63,755 bases of DNA from Acrasis kona (GCA_026419775.2 JAOPGA020001043.1:1-63755), one strand, 5' to 3'; numbered from the stretch's first letter, positions 33,979 to 45,132 are shown. Made by a program: numbers and translations. The notes: a model not told the origin generated them from the sequence alone.

Positions 33979-35714
33979 ATGTCTACCGAGTATGAGCAAC
34001 AGAGATTGAAGAACATTGAGAGGAACCAAGCACTTTTATCGAAACTTGGCATAAAAAAGCTTGTTGAGGATGAAGCTACGCAGAAAAAGCCAAAAAAAGA
34101 ATTAATTACATTATTACCTGAGGAAGTTTTTACCAGGGTCAGGAGGAAATCACTCAGAACAACGGCGAACGAAAAACCAGTGTACAACTATGAAAAATTT
34201 CAAAGAGAAAGACAGAAAGCCGAGAGGTTAATTGCCGCCGAGGAAAAGAAGGCTCTCAAGGAAAGTCTGAAATGGACAAAGACTATCCGTTCTGAACAAA
34301 GAAAAAGCAAGGCGCGAAGCAAAAAGAGGAGGTACGAATCAGAGGAAGAAGAAAGTGCAGAAAGCGAAGAGGATGACGAATCTGAGGAGGAGACCAACAA
34401 TGATAGTAGCAATAGTGATTTGGAGATCAGTCAAGAAGACGAGATGGATGAAAATGACGGCGTCATAAGAACAAGACGAAGGAATACCTCCGAAGAGTTT
34501 GGTTCCGACAAGAGAACCTCCTCGCGTCTCATCAAAAAGGTAATAAATAAACAAACACGCTTTAATCATTTTGTAGCCAAAAATTGATTACAAGAGCAGT
34601 AGTTTACATGTGTTCACAACAGACAATCACGACCTTCACCGATTCAGCATTAAAAGAAGCAGGCAAAGACACCCGGTAGTCATGTTCACTGGCGTTCCTT
34701 TCAACAGATCTCATCACACAGTAAGCATAATACTTTTTAATTTTAATTAACAAATAACAGACCGTCCAACAACTTGGCGGAACAGTGGAAGAATCAGACG
34801 TTTCAAAAGTGACACACCTCATAACGGATGGAAAATTAAGAAGAACAATAAAAATATTATGTGGCATCAACATATGTAGTCACATTGTCAGTTTAGATTG
34901 GATAGTAGCCAGTCAGCTTGCAAAGACTTTCTTGGACGAAAAAAATTACATTATTACTGATCCGGAAGTTGATGTGGTCAAGTCCCTATCTAATGCACGA
35001 AAAAGGAAATTGTTCAAAGAGATGCGTTTTTTTGTGACTCCAAATACAAATCCTGGTCCTAGTCAAATGGCTTCTGTTATAGAGAGTGCCGGTGGTACCA
35101 TAGTGAAGAATGTAAAAGACTTTGATGTAGATGATGAAGAAGAGGTTGAAACTTTTGATAAAAATAAAATAGTCATTGTAACTTGTGAAAAGGATCAAGA
35201 CTTTTGTGAAAAGAAAATAAAGAATGTTAGCAGTGTTCAAATCCTTAATGTTGAGAAAGTCATTGAAATGATTTGTCACCAAGAGTTACTTGTAGAGAAG
35301 AAGGAGAAGGAGAGCGATGACGAGAGTAATGATGACAATCAAAGTAAAAAAGATGCATCTAATGATGATGATTCGGACCAAGAGAATGAGGAACAGAAAA
35401 ACAGCGACGATGACAACTCAGATGAAGAAGAAGAGGAGGATGAACAAAAGAATGAATCACTAATTCATGATGGAAACCTTTTAAATTCTGATGATGATGA
35501 TGATGCAGATGATCAAGAAAAAAACAAAGACTCAACAGATGACGAAACGAATGATGACAAGAAAAAACAAACAATCGTCGCGTCATCACCTACCAATTCT
35601 GATGATAAAGAAGATGAGAAGGAAGAAGATTCAGTTCCCAACTCTCCCATCATGATCGACGAAGAAGAAGATGACGAAGATCGTCCAAGCTCTCCAATCT
35701 TTGAAGACGAATAA
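33979..35714 (+). CDS. Tandem-BRCT nuclear protein (MDC1/PTIP-like)
   Basis: Exons 33979-34539, 34577-34720, 34761-35714; introns 37 and 40 nt; 552 aa. The N-terminal 190 aa are charged, with acidic Ser/Glu runs and basic SKARSKKRRY. BRCT 1 (about 205-300): VVMFTGVPFNRS, LGGTVEESDVSKVTHLITDGKLRRTIKILCGINICSHIVSLDWIVAS. BRCT 2 (about 305-400): FKEMRFFVTPNTN, MASVIESAGGTIVKN. The T-K-RT-K-L pattern is that of phosphopeptide-binding tandem BRCTs of MDC1/PTIP/53BP1. The last 120 aa are almost pure Asp/Glu/Ser/Lys. Likely binds phosphorylated chromatin proteins at DNA damage (inference). Start at 33979 preferred to 33955 by context. Confidence 0.8.
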
Positions 35715-35802
35715 ATGTACATTTGTAAATCTAAAACTTTTTTTCACACAGATACATCACAAGCAGTCAAGTCTAATACTTTACATAAAGGAAAGTTTTT
35801 AT

Positions 35803-37131
35803 TTAATGGTTCAACAAAGAGCATGTCTTCTTGAATTGTTCACCCATGATTTGAGATGGAACCTTGGCTTCACAAGCATCTCTAATGTAGGCAACGTATT
35901 TGATGGAGGCTTCGTTAACCTTTCCACAAGCATCTTCGAACTCTTCGACTGAACTCTTGATACAGTCAACATCAACGGCATTGTCGCTGGTGCAACGATC
36001 GTCGTTACTTCCGTTCAATCTAATCTCACGTGCTTCACGGACCTTGTGCAATTCGAAAGCATCGCTGAAGGCACCGAAGATGGTGTCGGCAACATCTTGA
36101 TCTCTCTTGTGTGCTGCCAATTCCTTTTCAAAGTAAGTTCTCTCGTAAACGTCGTTGGCGGCGGATACTTGTCTGACCAACCAGTCCATCTTGACATCTC
36201 TTGATGAGATTCCCTTGCGGTTGGCAGTTCCCTTTGGTGCTGGTACTGGTCTTTGACGGTTGAACAATCCATTGTAGTTGTACTTGAATGAGTTGCCCAA
36301 GAAGTTACCGATTGGTTGCTTGGCGATGCTTAGATCACCATAACGGCAGACGTGGGATTGGGTGGTCAAGGCCTTAATGACGTCAAATTGCTCGGAAAGG
36401 GATTCCTTTTGAACGTCGACGGCTTCGGTGTCGTTGATGAAGTTGAATGAATAGCAATCGTTCAAGTAGGCTCTCTCTTCGCTGTTGTAGTCGCAAGCGT
36501 AGCTGCTTTCGAAGGGGTTGGCGGCAGTGGTTGCGTAGATGCGTAACTTGTCGCTCAATAGCTTGTTGAACATTGATCCAGATTCACATGCTTCGAGGTA
36601 GAAGACCAATTGGTCGAACTTCTTCTCCTTGCTCATTTGGGTCAAGACTTGGATCAAATCCTTGGCGTATAGCATCTTTCCTGGGAAGGCAACTAGACCT
36701 GGTGCTCCGTGATCAGAGAAGAAGATGAACACACGGTCTTCGCTTGTGCTCTTTAGGGTCTTTCCTGATCCGACTCCATTCATGTCCTTGCCCAACAAAA
36801 CGTTCAAGAAGTTCTGTGGTGTGACGTCCTCACCAGTGTAATCCTTTGGTACTCCAGGGTAGACATTCTCACCATTGTCGGTGTTCTTGATAACACCAGG
36901 GTGTCTGTTCTGTGGGTTGTTTGCAATGTCATCCTTCATGAAAACAATAATGTTGCTGTCTGGGATTCCCTTCTTCTTTAATACTTGGTACGCGTGGCAC
37001 ACATCGGATTGATGGCGGTAGTTATAGAAACCGTCGGAACCAGCAACGAGGACTGCCCAGTTTTGTCCTGCCTGTACAGTGGCAATCAATGCGCAGACAA
37101 CTGCGAGTGATAATAGAAGGAAGCTTCTCAT
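35803..37131 (-). CDS. Legumain / asparaginyl endopeptidase (C13)
   Basis: 442 aa, intronless, normal length. Signal peptide MRSFLLLSLAVVCALIATVQA. Core NWAVLVAGSDGFYNYRHQSDVCHAYQVLK, catalytic His in FIFFSDHGAPG, catalytic Cys in VFYLEACESGSMF, and substrate-pocket TTAANPFESSYACDY. The C-terminal prodomain (after about 290) holds the Cys residues of the legumain stabilisation domain. It cleaves after Asn in acidic lysosomes or phagosomes. Codon use is more GC-rich at third positions than in its neighbours, suggesting high expression. No breaks. Confidence 0.95.
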   Translation of the reverse strand: MRSFLLLSLAVVCALIATVQAGQNWAVLVAGSDGFYNYRHQSDVCHAYQVLKKKGIPDSNIIVFMKDDIANNPQNRHPGVIKNTDNGENVYPGVPKDYTGEDVTPQNFLNVLLGKDMNGVGSGKTLKSTSEDRVFIFFSDHGAPGLVAFPGKMLYAKDLIQVLTQMSKEKKFDQLVFYLEACESGSMFNKLLSDKLRIYATTAANPFESSYACDYNSEERAYLNDCYSFNFINDTEAVDVQKESLSEQFDVIKALTTQSHVCRYGDLSIAKQPIGNFLGNSFKYNYNGLFNRQRPVPAPKGTANRKGISSRDVKMDWLVRQVSAANDVYERTYFEKELAAHKRDQDVADTIFGAFSDAFELHKVREAREIRLNGSNDDRCTSDNAVDVDCIKSSVEEFEDACGKVNEASIKYVAYIRDACEAKVPSQIMGEQFKKTCSLLNH

Positions 37132-39310
37132 TGTTGTTTTTTTATGATATAGTTTTGATCAAACGCAAGTCCTTTTTGAAGTGTCATGGATTGATCATTC
37201 CTACCCAATGAAAAAGTTTCCTTTTTGTAAAAAGACCGGAGCACTTCTCCGAGGGCCGGAGAGGTAATTGTCTTCATAAGACCTTTTTAACCTTATTGAA
37301 AAAATAGTATTTAAGTTGAGGGTGATAGCAATTACTATTATACATACTTTTTTGGTAAAATAAAAGCTTTTTAAACAGCAGTTTGCTTTGAGTGAAAAGA
37401 ACTGATTCAAGAGAATATACATGTTGCTGTAATTGATGTTTAAGCCAGTGCACTTGACTATCTAACACAATTTGGCTCGACTTGTTTGTGTCGCAGTATA
37501 TTGTGTTTATTTTCTGCTAATGCAACACAATTTGCACAGGAGTATATTGAAATTTAACTGATCACATCGCAGCCGCTCTTTCTAGTTGAGAGGTATTCGA
37601 AATTGCAGTAATAGAAATAAGAAAGTTGGTCAGAAACTTTCTGAGAATCCATCAGTTGACCAACCACTCGGAGAGAGTAATAGACCCAAGTACATACAAA
37701 TTATGAATATGGATGGATCCGTATTGGAGTATAGTGGTATACATTATGCAGTTCCATGAAAACAACACAAATCAATCATTGTTGATAAAAGTCACAACTG
37801 GATGTTTCAATTCTCCGGCTTTTGTAAATCGCGAAGAATGGCGCGTCCAATCAGAATCGAGGGGCTCATTCGTGGCTTGGCTGAGCACAGACTGTGTGGT
37901 TGTGAACTATGAGTATCTGAGAATCAACATTTGAATGACAACAACAACACATATAGCAAGAAGCAGACTATACGAACAAAAAACTACAAGATAAATGATG
38001 ATTCATTTCAACTCGACTGTCGGTTAAAGTAATGAGACAACCCGTTCAAGCATAAATACACAACATTAAAGGCACACACATGTATAATGCAATAAAGTTT
38101 ACCCTAACAATTTCACTTTGGCTTCCAATTATTGTTCTGTTTTAATCATTTATTTGTGATTCTATTGAGCTAGGGCCTGCATTCAAATCTTGTAGCAAAC
38201 AAGCTCTAGATGCCAAAAAACTGTGTTCGTATGTTTTAGATGCTACATTTGATCCGTATGTCAGTAAGTGAGTGAGTAAACATCAACAACAAATTAACAT
38301 ACCATCCAGGGAATGCTCGAATCTTCTCTTTTTTAAAAGTAGAATAATATTGTGTTCTTCCTGAAACACAATAATTTGGTCCACATGGCAATCCACATCG
38401 TATTTGAATACTTGAGTGAATATGCCGCCATTCATACCACTATGACTTGCTTGGAGTCTTAATGCACATTGTTAGCATAATGCAACATGGAATTACCTTG
38501 GATGTATTACCTATATACGACCCATGTATAAATGTTTCTGGCAAATTCTTGTTTGTAACCAATATTAATAATGTTGATTCATTGCATCAGTTTTGCAAAG
38601 CAATTACGAGTGAGATCTTGTGATTATTGGTAATAAAGGTGCTACGTCCTTTAGTCTTCCAGGGTTTGATTACATGTTATTGATCATCATTGTGTGTTTG
38701 GTTAAAATCCTTCATATCTTTCTGTACATTATTGGTTGTATAATGGTTTTGAGATAAAAGGTTTGAAACAGCCGTGAAACATGCATCATTACAATAAATT
38801 TTGAGTCAAACATCAAATCACTCTAGTAACCTGAATCTGAAATGATCCATGATAAAAACCACTGAAAGATATAAACAACACCATACAAACCTACATTGTT
38901 TTACAAAAGGTTGGAATAACTAAAGATTCAGGTTCATATAAGCCACCGGACTCTGAATGTATTGGGGATATATATGAGATAATTAATATTATATCATAAG
39001 CGAAGACAATATAAGAACAACGAAGGTCGCGTTGATTTAGAACATGTTCTATTGTGAGGAGCGAAGCCGTCACAATACAAAAGAAGTGAGGAAATCATCG
39101 CAACCTTCGTTGTTCTTATATTGTTGAAGCGTGATGCAGTTACCTGATTATCAAGAATGTATACAATAAAATTTTTATCATGCCACTCGTGAATAGTTTT
39201 GTATGCTGTATACTATGGTGAAATAGATCAAGCCATTATATTGTACAAGCGAAATCAATTACGGATACGATTAACACACGTTTTATTGCAAGTATTTGTT
39301 TCAACTAGTG
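37132..39310. other. Gene-poor stretch, ~2.2 kb
   Basis: No gene I can support. It holds a nested inverted repeat at 39006-39124 (listed separately) and one 73-codon frame at 37713-37934 of doubtful status. Confidence 0.55.
39006..39124. repeat. Nested inverted repeat / long hairpin
   Basis: Arms 39006-39038 and 39092-39124 are reverse complements over 33 nt with two mismatches; the outer 22 nt pair perfectly. Inside, ATTGTGA (39051-39057) pairs with TCACAAT (39070-39076) around a 12-nt loop. Candidate structured RNA or short terminal-inverted-repeat element. No target-site duplication was seen. Confidence 0.75.
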
Positions 39311-39811
39311 TCACGCTTGACCTTTACATGCTTTTTTTTGGTGTCTCTCTTCTTTGAAATTCTTAAGGGCGTTTTTTACTGCTATATTCACTATTAATAT
39401 AAGGTGCAGTGACATATCCATTGAATTTTTTAATGTACTTTGATGGAAGACCACAGGCATGTGTGGTGGCTTCGTAGTGGTCGTTGACACTGGACACTTC
39501 AATTGTGAAGCCAGTCGCTTAGTGGGGGGATGGTATGAAAAGCAAACCCGGAATGCTTGATGGTTGCATATTCCAATACCAAGCAAATGCGTGACATGGT
39601 GACGAAACGGGCAAGTGAAGGACATTTTGAAAATGTGCTTCCCATGTGAGGCCGGATTGAAAGTGAGTCCCAAATGTGCTGGTTTGTAAGAGTTTACAAA
39701 ATCAGCAAGGGCTGATTTGGACAATTCAGGAAGCGGTACTGGTGGAGGTGTACACCATGAGGTACCTATGGGATTTGTTGTGGTGGGATGTAAGGAATTT
39801 ATGTGCATCAA
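39311..39811 (-). CDS. Open frame of doubtful status
   Basis: 166 codons without a stop, rich in His, Pro, Thr and Cys (LADFVNSYKPAHLGLTFNP, GIGICNHQAFRVCFSYHPP). It could be a 3' continuation of the R3H-like gene upstream, whose coding-like sequence carries on past its TAA and then would have to change frame to reach this one. No homology recognised. Confidence 0.25.
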   Translation of the reverse strand: MMHINSLHPTTTNPIGTSWCTPPPVPLPELSKSALADFVNSYKPAHLGLTFNPASHGKHIFKMSFTCPFRHHVTHLLGIGICNHQAFRVCFSYHPPTKRLASQLKCPVSTTTTKPPHMPVVFHQSTLKNSMDMSLHLILIVNIAVKNALKNFKEERHQKKACKGQA

Positions 39812-39914
39812 TAATGCCAGAGTTGATGTTGACGGAATCCATGGGGAGACATATGAAATAATTCTCCTTCTTGCCGTCTACTGGTAAATAGACCGACGTA
39901 AAATGTGCATCACC

Positions 39915-40806
39915 TTAGGGGCAGAAAAGTTTGTTATCATTTTTGGAAGCATAATGTACAAATGTGATTTGTTGATCAGAAATTTCTTTGAGTTTGTTGA
40001 AAATCCATTCTTCAAAGGTGGGACTTGATTCATATGCCTCTTTATCTTTAGCAATGTTGTTGTTCTTCTTCGGTGGCAAAAATGCATTCATTTTCTTTTT
40101 CAAACTCGATTGTGATTGTTTAGAATTGAGGTCGATGTCATAATCGTAATGAATGCAAAAGTCACTTTTTGCGAGAAGGCATTTGAACTGCTTGTACCTC
40201 TTGTTGTGTTCTTTGGAGACTTCAAATTCTGATTCTGATTCAACATCATCATCTGATCTGTTAAGAAATGGATTGCGTTTGTCGCTGCTCACACAGTATT
40301 TGTATCCGTACTGTTTCGTGTAGTCCTTCAAAATGTTGTGTTGCTTCTTGTTGAAGCGGAAACTTTTTCTTTCTTGCCTCGATGTGTTTCAAAAATTCGT
40401 TGAGATCAATGGTCAAATTATCCATCTTCCTACGATCGTCCTCCCACATCTATACATCTTTGTTGGGTTTGTAGCAGGCTAACATATTTAAAATTTATAG
40501 AATTAATTTACATACCATTTCTTGCTTCACAAATTTTTGGACGGTGTTTTTAAGCTTCGTTTTCTTGCATCTTTGTTTTTTCTGTTTTTTCCAATGGTTA
40601 GATCTCACTATTTCCGTATGTTTTTGAAACTCAGACACATCCAAAACATTTACTCCGACTTTGTTGCGTAAGTTAGGAACATCTTCTCCGACTTCACTAT
40701 TTGGCTTGGATATATGGTCTTGCTCAAGGTTCTCATGAGCCCTCAAACCTCTTTGGTATTTTTCAATACCATCTCTTTGGACAGTGATTGTGTTTCCCTC
40801 TTTCAT
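39915..40806 (-). CDS. R3H-like domain, basic nuclear-type protein
   Basis: Exons 40806-40516 and 40449-39915 (intron 66 nt; a nearer AG at 37 nt fails the frame); about 274 aa. Lys-rich helix HWKKQKKQRCKKTKLKNTVQKF, then LTIDLNEFLKHIEARKKSFRFNKKQHNILKDYTKQYGYKYCVSS. The latter matches the helix-R..FN..H-alignment of R3H domains (nucleic-acid binding), as in SPAG7-type proteins. The rest is charged. The frame has one extra base in the coding A-run at 40368-40364, within the R3H-like part. A start at 40864 is possible only with a further one-base skip (A-run 40810-40806). The family call is tentative. Confidence 0.5.
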
Positions 40807-41171
40807 TTTTACAAAGTTGTTCAGAAGTTGATTGTGTAGTATAGGTTTGCACCACAACGTTCATATAGAGAATCGAAGCCACCCATATTACTAGGAGCAC
40901 AAACGACAAACGTAAGGACCTGTATAAAAAATAAATTCCTACACGTACGGTCTCCCTACGCCCACCAGGTGTCCATACAAATACAATCTCACATCAGACG
41001 AACAGTAGTTGGAGTTGACAAGTTGTTTACAATTTTGAAAAGTCTACATCTCTGCCAAACAAAACCGTAACCATGATACAACTGTACAATACAACTGTTG
41101 AGGTAAAAAAGTGGAGATTTAATGCTAACATATACATACAAAAGAAAAAGCATGTACATACAATACAACAT

Positions 41172-41849
41172 TTATTTTGAGCGTTTGTTTTCCATCCTCC
41201 TTTTTCTTTGCAGCGCGGCTATGCCAGCATTGATTTTCCTGTGATTATAAGTAGGCAGTACATTTTTCTTTTCGTCCGTGCATACAAGAGGGATGGAGTA
41301 CCATTTAAATCTACTGTGGTACTTGCTTCCAATGTTTTGGTACGAAAAGTAGAATGTGATGGGGAACTTGATGGATACGGTGACAGTATTATTTTTGTAC
41401 TTACGGAACTCTTCATTGTCCCCGTACATCTTGATGAATTGTTCCTCCGTCATACGTAGTGCCGTTCCCTCCACACAATTAGGCAGCTTTCTCAATGGTG
41501 TGTACGTGTTGCAGGTGGTGGTGTTAAATGTCTGTTTGAACAGTTCCAACGGCATGTCAACATGGGTTGGGGTGCTTGAATACACATTCCTTCTAATGTT
41601 TTTCTGCAGAACAGAGCGTGTAGAGTCAAGCACAAAATTGGTAGGGGCCTGAGCAGATTTCTTTGCCGCTTGCTTAGACTTCCTTTTTTTCAGAATCTTT
41701 GAAAGTGAGAATCTGCGCTCACGAAAGTTCTGTGGGAGTTGCTTGAACGTTTCCTTTTCAACGGTACGATCTTCATTTAATACTTCTTCAATTACTCTTG
41801 GTACCACTGGAGTTAGAAAGGTAGCAGCTGAACGTTGTGATCGTGTCAT
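41172..41849 (-). CDS. Basic protein, unknown
   Basis: 225 aa, single exon as drawn. Lys/Arg-rich N-terminal half (RERRFSLSKILKKRKSKQAAKKSAQ) and a basic end (IAALQRKRRMENKRSK) suggest a nuclear or nucleolar place. The middle has HVDMPLELFKQTF and RMTEEQFIKMYGDNEEFRKY. A strong GTAAGT lies at about 41404 in coding frame, so an alternative spliced 3' end is possible. No family recognised. Confidence 0.5.
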   Translation of the reverse strand: MTRSQRSAATFLTPVVPRVIEEVLNEDRTVEKETFKQLPQNFRERRFSLSKILKKRKSKQAAKKSAQAPTNFVLDSTRSVLQKNIRRNVYSSTPTHVDMPLELFKQTFNTTTCNTYTPLRKLPNCVEGTALRMTEEQFIKMYGDNEEFRKYKNNTVTVSIKFPITFYFSYQNIGSKYHSRFKWYSIPLVCTDEKKNVLPTYNHRKINAGIAALQRKRRMENKRSK

Positions 41850-42585
41850 TGTTTTCTATGTATTATTCAAACATCCCATCCTTGACTTCATAGCTTAGGG
41901 CTGCTCTCTCTCTGGTCCAATGAAACAATAGAGTGAGTTGACTTGGTCAACCATACCGTTGTGATACAGCAAATATTTAACAAGAAGTTTCTGTCAATCA
42001 GAATTTGAAGACTCGACTTAGATAAGGCAGTGCATAAATTTTGTCAATGAGCTCACTTTGTGAGCATTTATCTGTCAGATTTGATTAAAAAATGTCATGA
42101 GAAACAGCAAAACTTGTAGGAATCATCAAGCTAATAAAAAATCCAGAATATCCAGTAAGACATTTTAAAAGACAAACTGTTTATAGCATTGTTGAATAAA
42201 TAACTGATTTTATCCTTACTTTAAACCTTAGATAGAATGTGACCTTTATCAATGCGATAATATTCCTTTCGGATCGATCCTTTACCCACTTGACAGTTGG
42301 CGGGAACGCCATATCAAGGAAGATTGTTGTGGGTTTCCCGAATAGTCCTCGCGGGACAATTCGTCCTGATGCTAAAATGACCTTCAGTACTATATTCCTC
42401 CACTAGATAAGAGGGAATTAGTGTTGTTTCAGTGTGCGTCTCATCTAAGAAATTCCAATGTGAGGGACATTAGAGCAACTATTTTGATTTATGAGTATCG
42501 GATTATCAGATAGCTATTTATAGTTTCATGTTTACATTAAAGGGACATATTATAAAAAGCCGACTGCGGACATCAAACAAAGAAA
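41850..42585. other. Intergenic, no gene seen
   Basis: Spacer between a minus-strand and a plus-strand gene, with promoter sequence expected for both. Nothing else recognised. Confidence 0.5.
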
Positions 42586-42756
42586 ATGGTGAACAACACA
42601 ACACAGGTGAATGGAGTTATGTCAATGGAGAGGAAGGTCTGCAACAATTGTGGTGGCTCTTGGATAGATTTCCCTGGATTCAGATACTTTTGCAAGAACG
42701 AGGCCTGCTCGGCGACAACACCTACTTCTAATACCCCTGATCGAGCCTACTTTTGA
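42586..42756 (+). CDS. 56-aa zinc-knuckle protein
   Basis: ATG in good context (AAGAAAATGG). The product has a CNNCGGSWIDFPGFRYFCKNEAC core: C-x2-C, a 14-residue loop, then C-x4-C. This is a plausible single zinc ribbon or knuckle. The tail is Thr/Ser/Asn-rich and ends RAYF. No introns. Too short for a sure call, but the four spaced Cys and coding-like codons argue for a real gene. Possible role: small nucleic-acid or protein adaptor (guess). Confidence 0.5.
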   Translation: MVNNTTQVNGVMSMERKVCNNCGGSWIDFPGFRYFCKNEACSATTPTSNTPDRAYF

Positions 42757-43111
42757 TCATATTTATGGTTCATATATATAGGTGCTAACAGACAGCTGCT
42801 ATTTAGTACTTTGGCAGACGTGTACACAATAAACTACTCTTTGAAACTACATCAGGTTTATTTTAGAGCATGCTTTATTATGAGTCTTTCTATTGCCATG
42901 ACATTTATAAAATATTTATGTTGAACCAACATGCAATTTAATCTTTTAAAAAATAACAATGTTAAACAAAACTCCACTCTTAATCTAGAGACACAATAAT
43001 ACGGATGATACTGATGTACTAGTATTGTCAATGTTGGACTATTTCTAAACAACAAAGCACTAAGTGCCTCATCATGATGAATTGTAACCAACTCAACTTC
43101 GATGTTGAGCA
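42757..43111. other. Intergenic, no gene seen
   Basis: 3' region of the small zinc-knuckle gene and promoter of the next gene. A minus-strand open frame here has no coding character. Confidence 0.5.
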
Positions 43112-44385
43112 ATGAAGTATTTATCATGTAGTGCAGATCGCCTACAGCTTGCGGAGAGAATTATAGAAGGCGTTTGGTCGACATATAAATTTCCAGCTGT
43201 CGAAGATACAAAAAATCACAAGCTGATCTTTCCAGAGACCAATCCACAAGGATTAGATCTAAAACATCAATATTTCCACGAACCCAGTTGCCTTCACAAT
43301 GAAGGTGTATGGCACAACTGTATGATGGGCTTAAATTACGTATTGGCATCAAAGACCCAACTCAGGATCAATGAAAAATCAGAAGCAGTGAATGAGTCAT
43401 TACACAAAAATCTCAAGCAGCTGAACTATGATTTCGAACGAAATTTGTTCAGAAACAGAACACATTCACCTTACTGGGACCACAGCACAATAAAAAGTAT
43501 AATTTTGTTTAAATAATTCTTACTTACAAGTCAAAGCACGACCTTTCGGAAAGCATTATGAACAAGACGACACCCACTGTCTAAATACAAATGCACTTTC
43601 CATCATCTATTGGAGCTTTCTTACACAAGGTAAGCAAGAAAAAAAATTGAAAATAACAATTCAAGGTAATATTGACATTGAACACATGTGGGAGTCTATA
43701 CAAAAAACATTTTACTGTGAAGAGTTTAATCTTTACAAGAAGGTACCCAATGTGCAAAAGTACAGAGCCATAGATCATGCAATACTGTTGTTAGCCGCCC
43801 ATCGTACTCTAAATAGTCCATTGTCTTGCTTTAATAAATGACTCTCGCAGACAGTTTTTGCAGAAATTAATACTGGATCTGACGAATGTTTTACTTAATG
43901 TTTTTAATTATGCCGATCCTGATCTCATCAAGTCTTATGTTGTACCTTGTGAAAACGAAAATAAAAATTCGTCCAGAATACAGAGGTTTGCTTGGCAAGA
44001 CACTTGGATTGCCATCACCCTTGAGATGCTGAATGTAAATGTGGATGTGCTTACAAAAAATATTTATGAAACCTTTGTTGAGCAAAGTACCGGTTTGTTA
44101 TACAATGAGCCGCGTGTAAACGGACAAACAAGTTGGGGTGCGAGTTTATGTGTGTTTACCGGAGACCTTTCACTGTTCTATCTACTTTTAAGCTTACAGA
44201 ATAAAGCAGCAGACCATCCTTTCTCTGCCTCTTTCGACCAATTCCTCCAAGATAATTTGATTATGAATTCAATAAGCAATACTTGTTTGGTGGCGGAGTC
44301 GAGGGAGTTTTTGGAACCATCACTATGGGCAAGTTCGGAACTCACTTTCGCATTATTAATGTCATCGATGGACTTAAAATTTTAG
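43112..44385 (+). CDS. Alpha-helical (six-hairpin-like) protein
   Basis: Exons 43112-43496, 43531-43629, 43666-44385; introns 34 and 36 nt; about 400 aa. Repeating helix pairs with aromatic/acidic loops: FHEPSCLHN, NCMMGLNYVLAS, YWDHSTIK, ARPFGKHYEQDDTHCLNTNALSIIYWSFL, YRAIDHAILLLAAHRTL, QDTWIAITLEMLN and GLLYNEPRVNGQTSWG. The layout is reminiscent of (alpha/alpha)6 barrels such as the AGE-epimerase or six-hairpin glycosidase fold, but I cannot name a family. One extra base at AAA 43836-43838, right before TGA; skipping it joins SPLSCFN to DSRRQFLQKLILDLTNVL. Confidence 0.6.
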
Positions 44386-44475
44386 TCTAGGATTAAAAGT
44401 GTTGTGTTTTTCTAGGTTGTTGTTTGTTCTATCATGAGTTGAAATCAAGGTCTAAAAGTACATTTATTATTACAT

Positions 44476-44712
44476 CTACCACTTCTTTCTAAAAAAGTAC
44501 AGAGTGTTTCCGTTGCCATTGACAGGTAGTATTCTTGGGATTCTACCATAGGGGTGCTTCTTTTCTTTTTTCTTGACAACTGTTGGAACTGGAGTTGTTG
44601 TGGTTGGTACCGCGGCTGCTACTCCTTGAGAGCTGACTTCCTGAACTGTTTCTTGGGACAGTACAGAGAGAACGAATAAGCACAATAGTATTAGAACACT
44701 GGTTACTTTCAT
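44476..44712 (-). CDS. Small secreted basic peptide precursor
   Basis: 78 aa from MKVTSVLILLCLFVLSVLSQ (signal peptide). Then a Val/Ser region, a PTTTTPVPT stretch, a dibasic run VVKKKEKKH and a basic C terminus ending YFFRKKW. The Lys-rich site could be a processing point releasing a cationic C-terminal peptide of about 25 residues (inference). An upstream in-frame ATG at 44793 is less likely because it would bury the leader. Confidence 0.55.
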   Translation of the reverse strand: MKVTSVLILLCLFVLSVLSQETVQEVSSQGVAAAVPTTTTPVPTVVKKKEKKHPYGRIPRILPVNGNGNTLYFFRKKW

Positions 44713-45132
44713 TTTTGTCTGTTGTGAAAATGTTTCTCCGCAACATGTTCGTTTTTGACGTGATGATTGACAATGACAACCCAAAGATAGCAAAATCCCG
44801 AATAGTGATCAGCCCCCTTCGGTTGAGCATCTTGAGCGCCAAATTTAATTGAGTTAACTATAATCGTCATAAAATCAAAACGATCGGAACAATGACTGTC
44901 ATATTAAAAGTTTAATCCTTCCTCTATTTGAACAAACTAATGAACTAAAAAGAAGTGTACTTATAGGAGAGAAAAGCGTGCTGAATGTCTAATAATCAAC
45001 GTTGAATAAACCTCTTTTGAAACTATAGTTAAATACATTTTTGAGATCGCACAAGTATAAAGTACGTGAATAACTTGAAATTGTAATAAAACAGAGAAAG
45101 TTGGCTCAATTCAATATTTTAAAAAATTTAAC
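44713..45132. other. Intergenic, no gene seen
   Basis: Divergent promoter region between the small secreted protein and the TRIM-like gene. Confidence 0.5.

Noticed and set aside
37713-37934. 73-codon + strand frame in the gene-poor stretch
   Set aside because: A second, overlapping frame is equally open apart from one stop, and neither has a recognisable domain or a neighbour in frame.
42858-43127. Minus-strand 89-codon frame
   Set aside because: No domain, and it overlaps the start of a well supported + strand gene.
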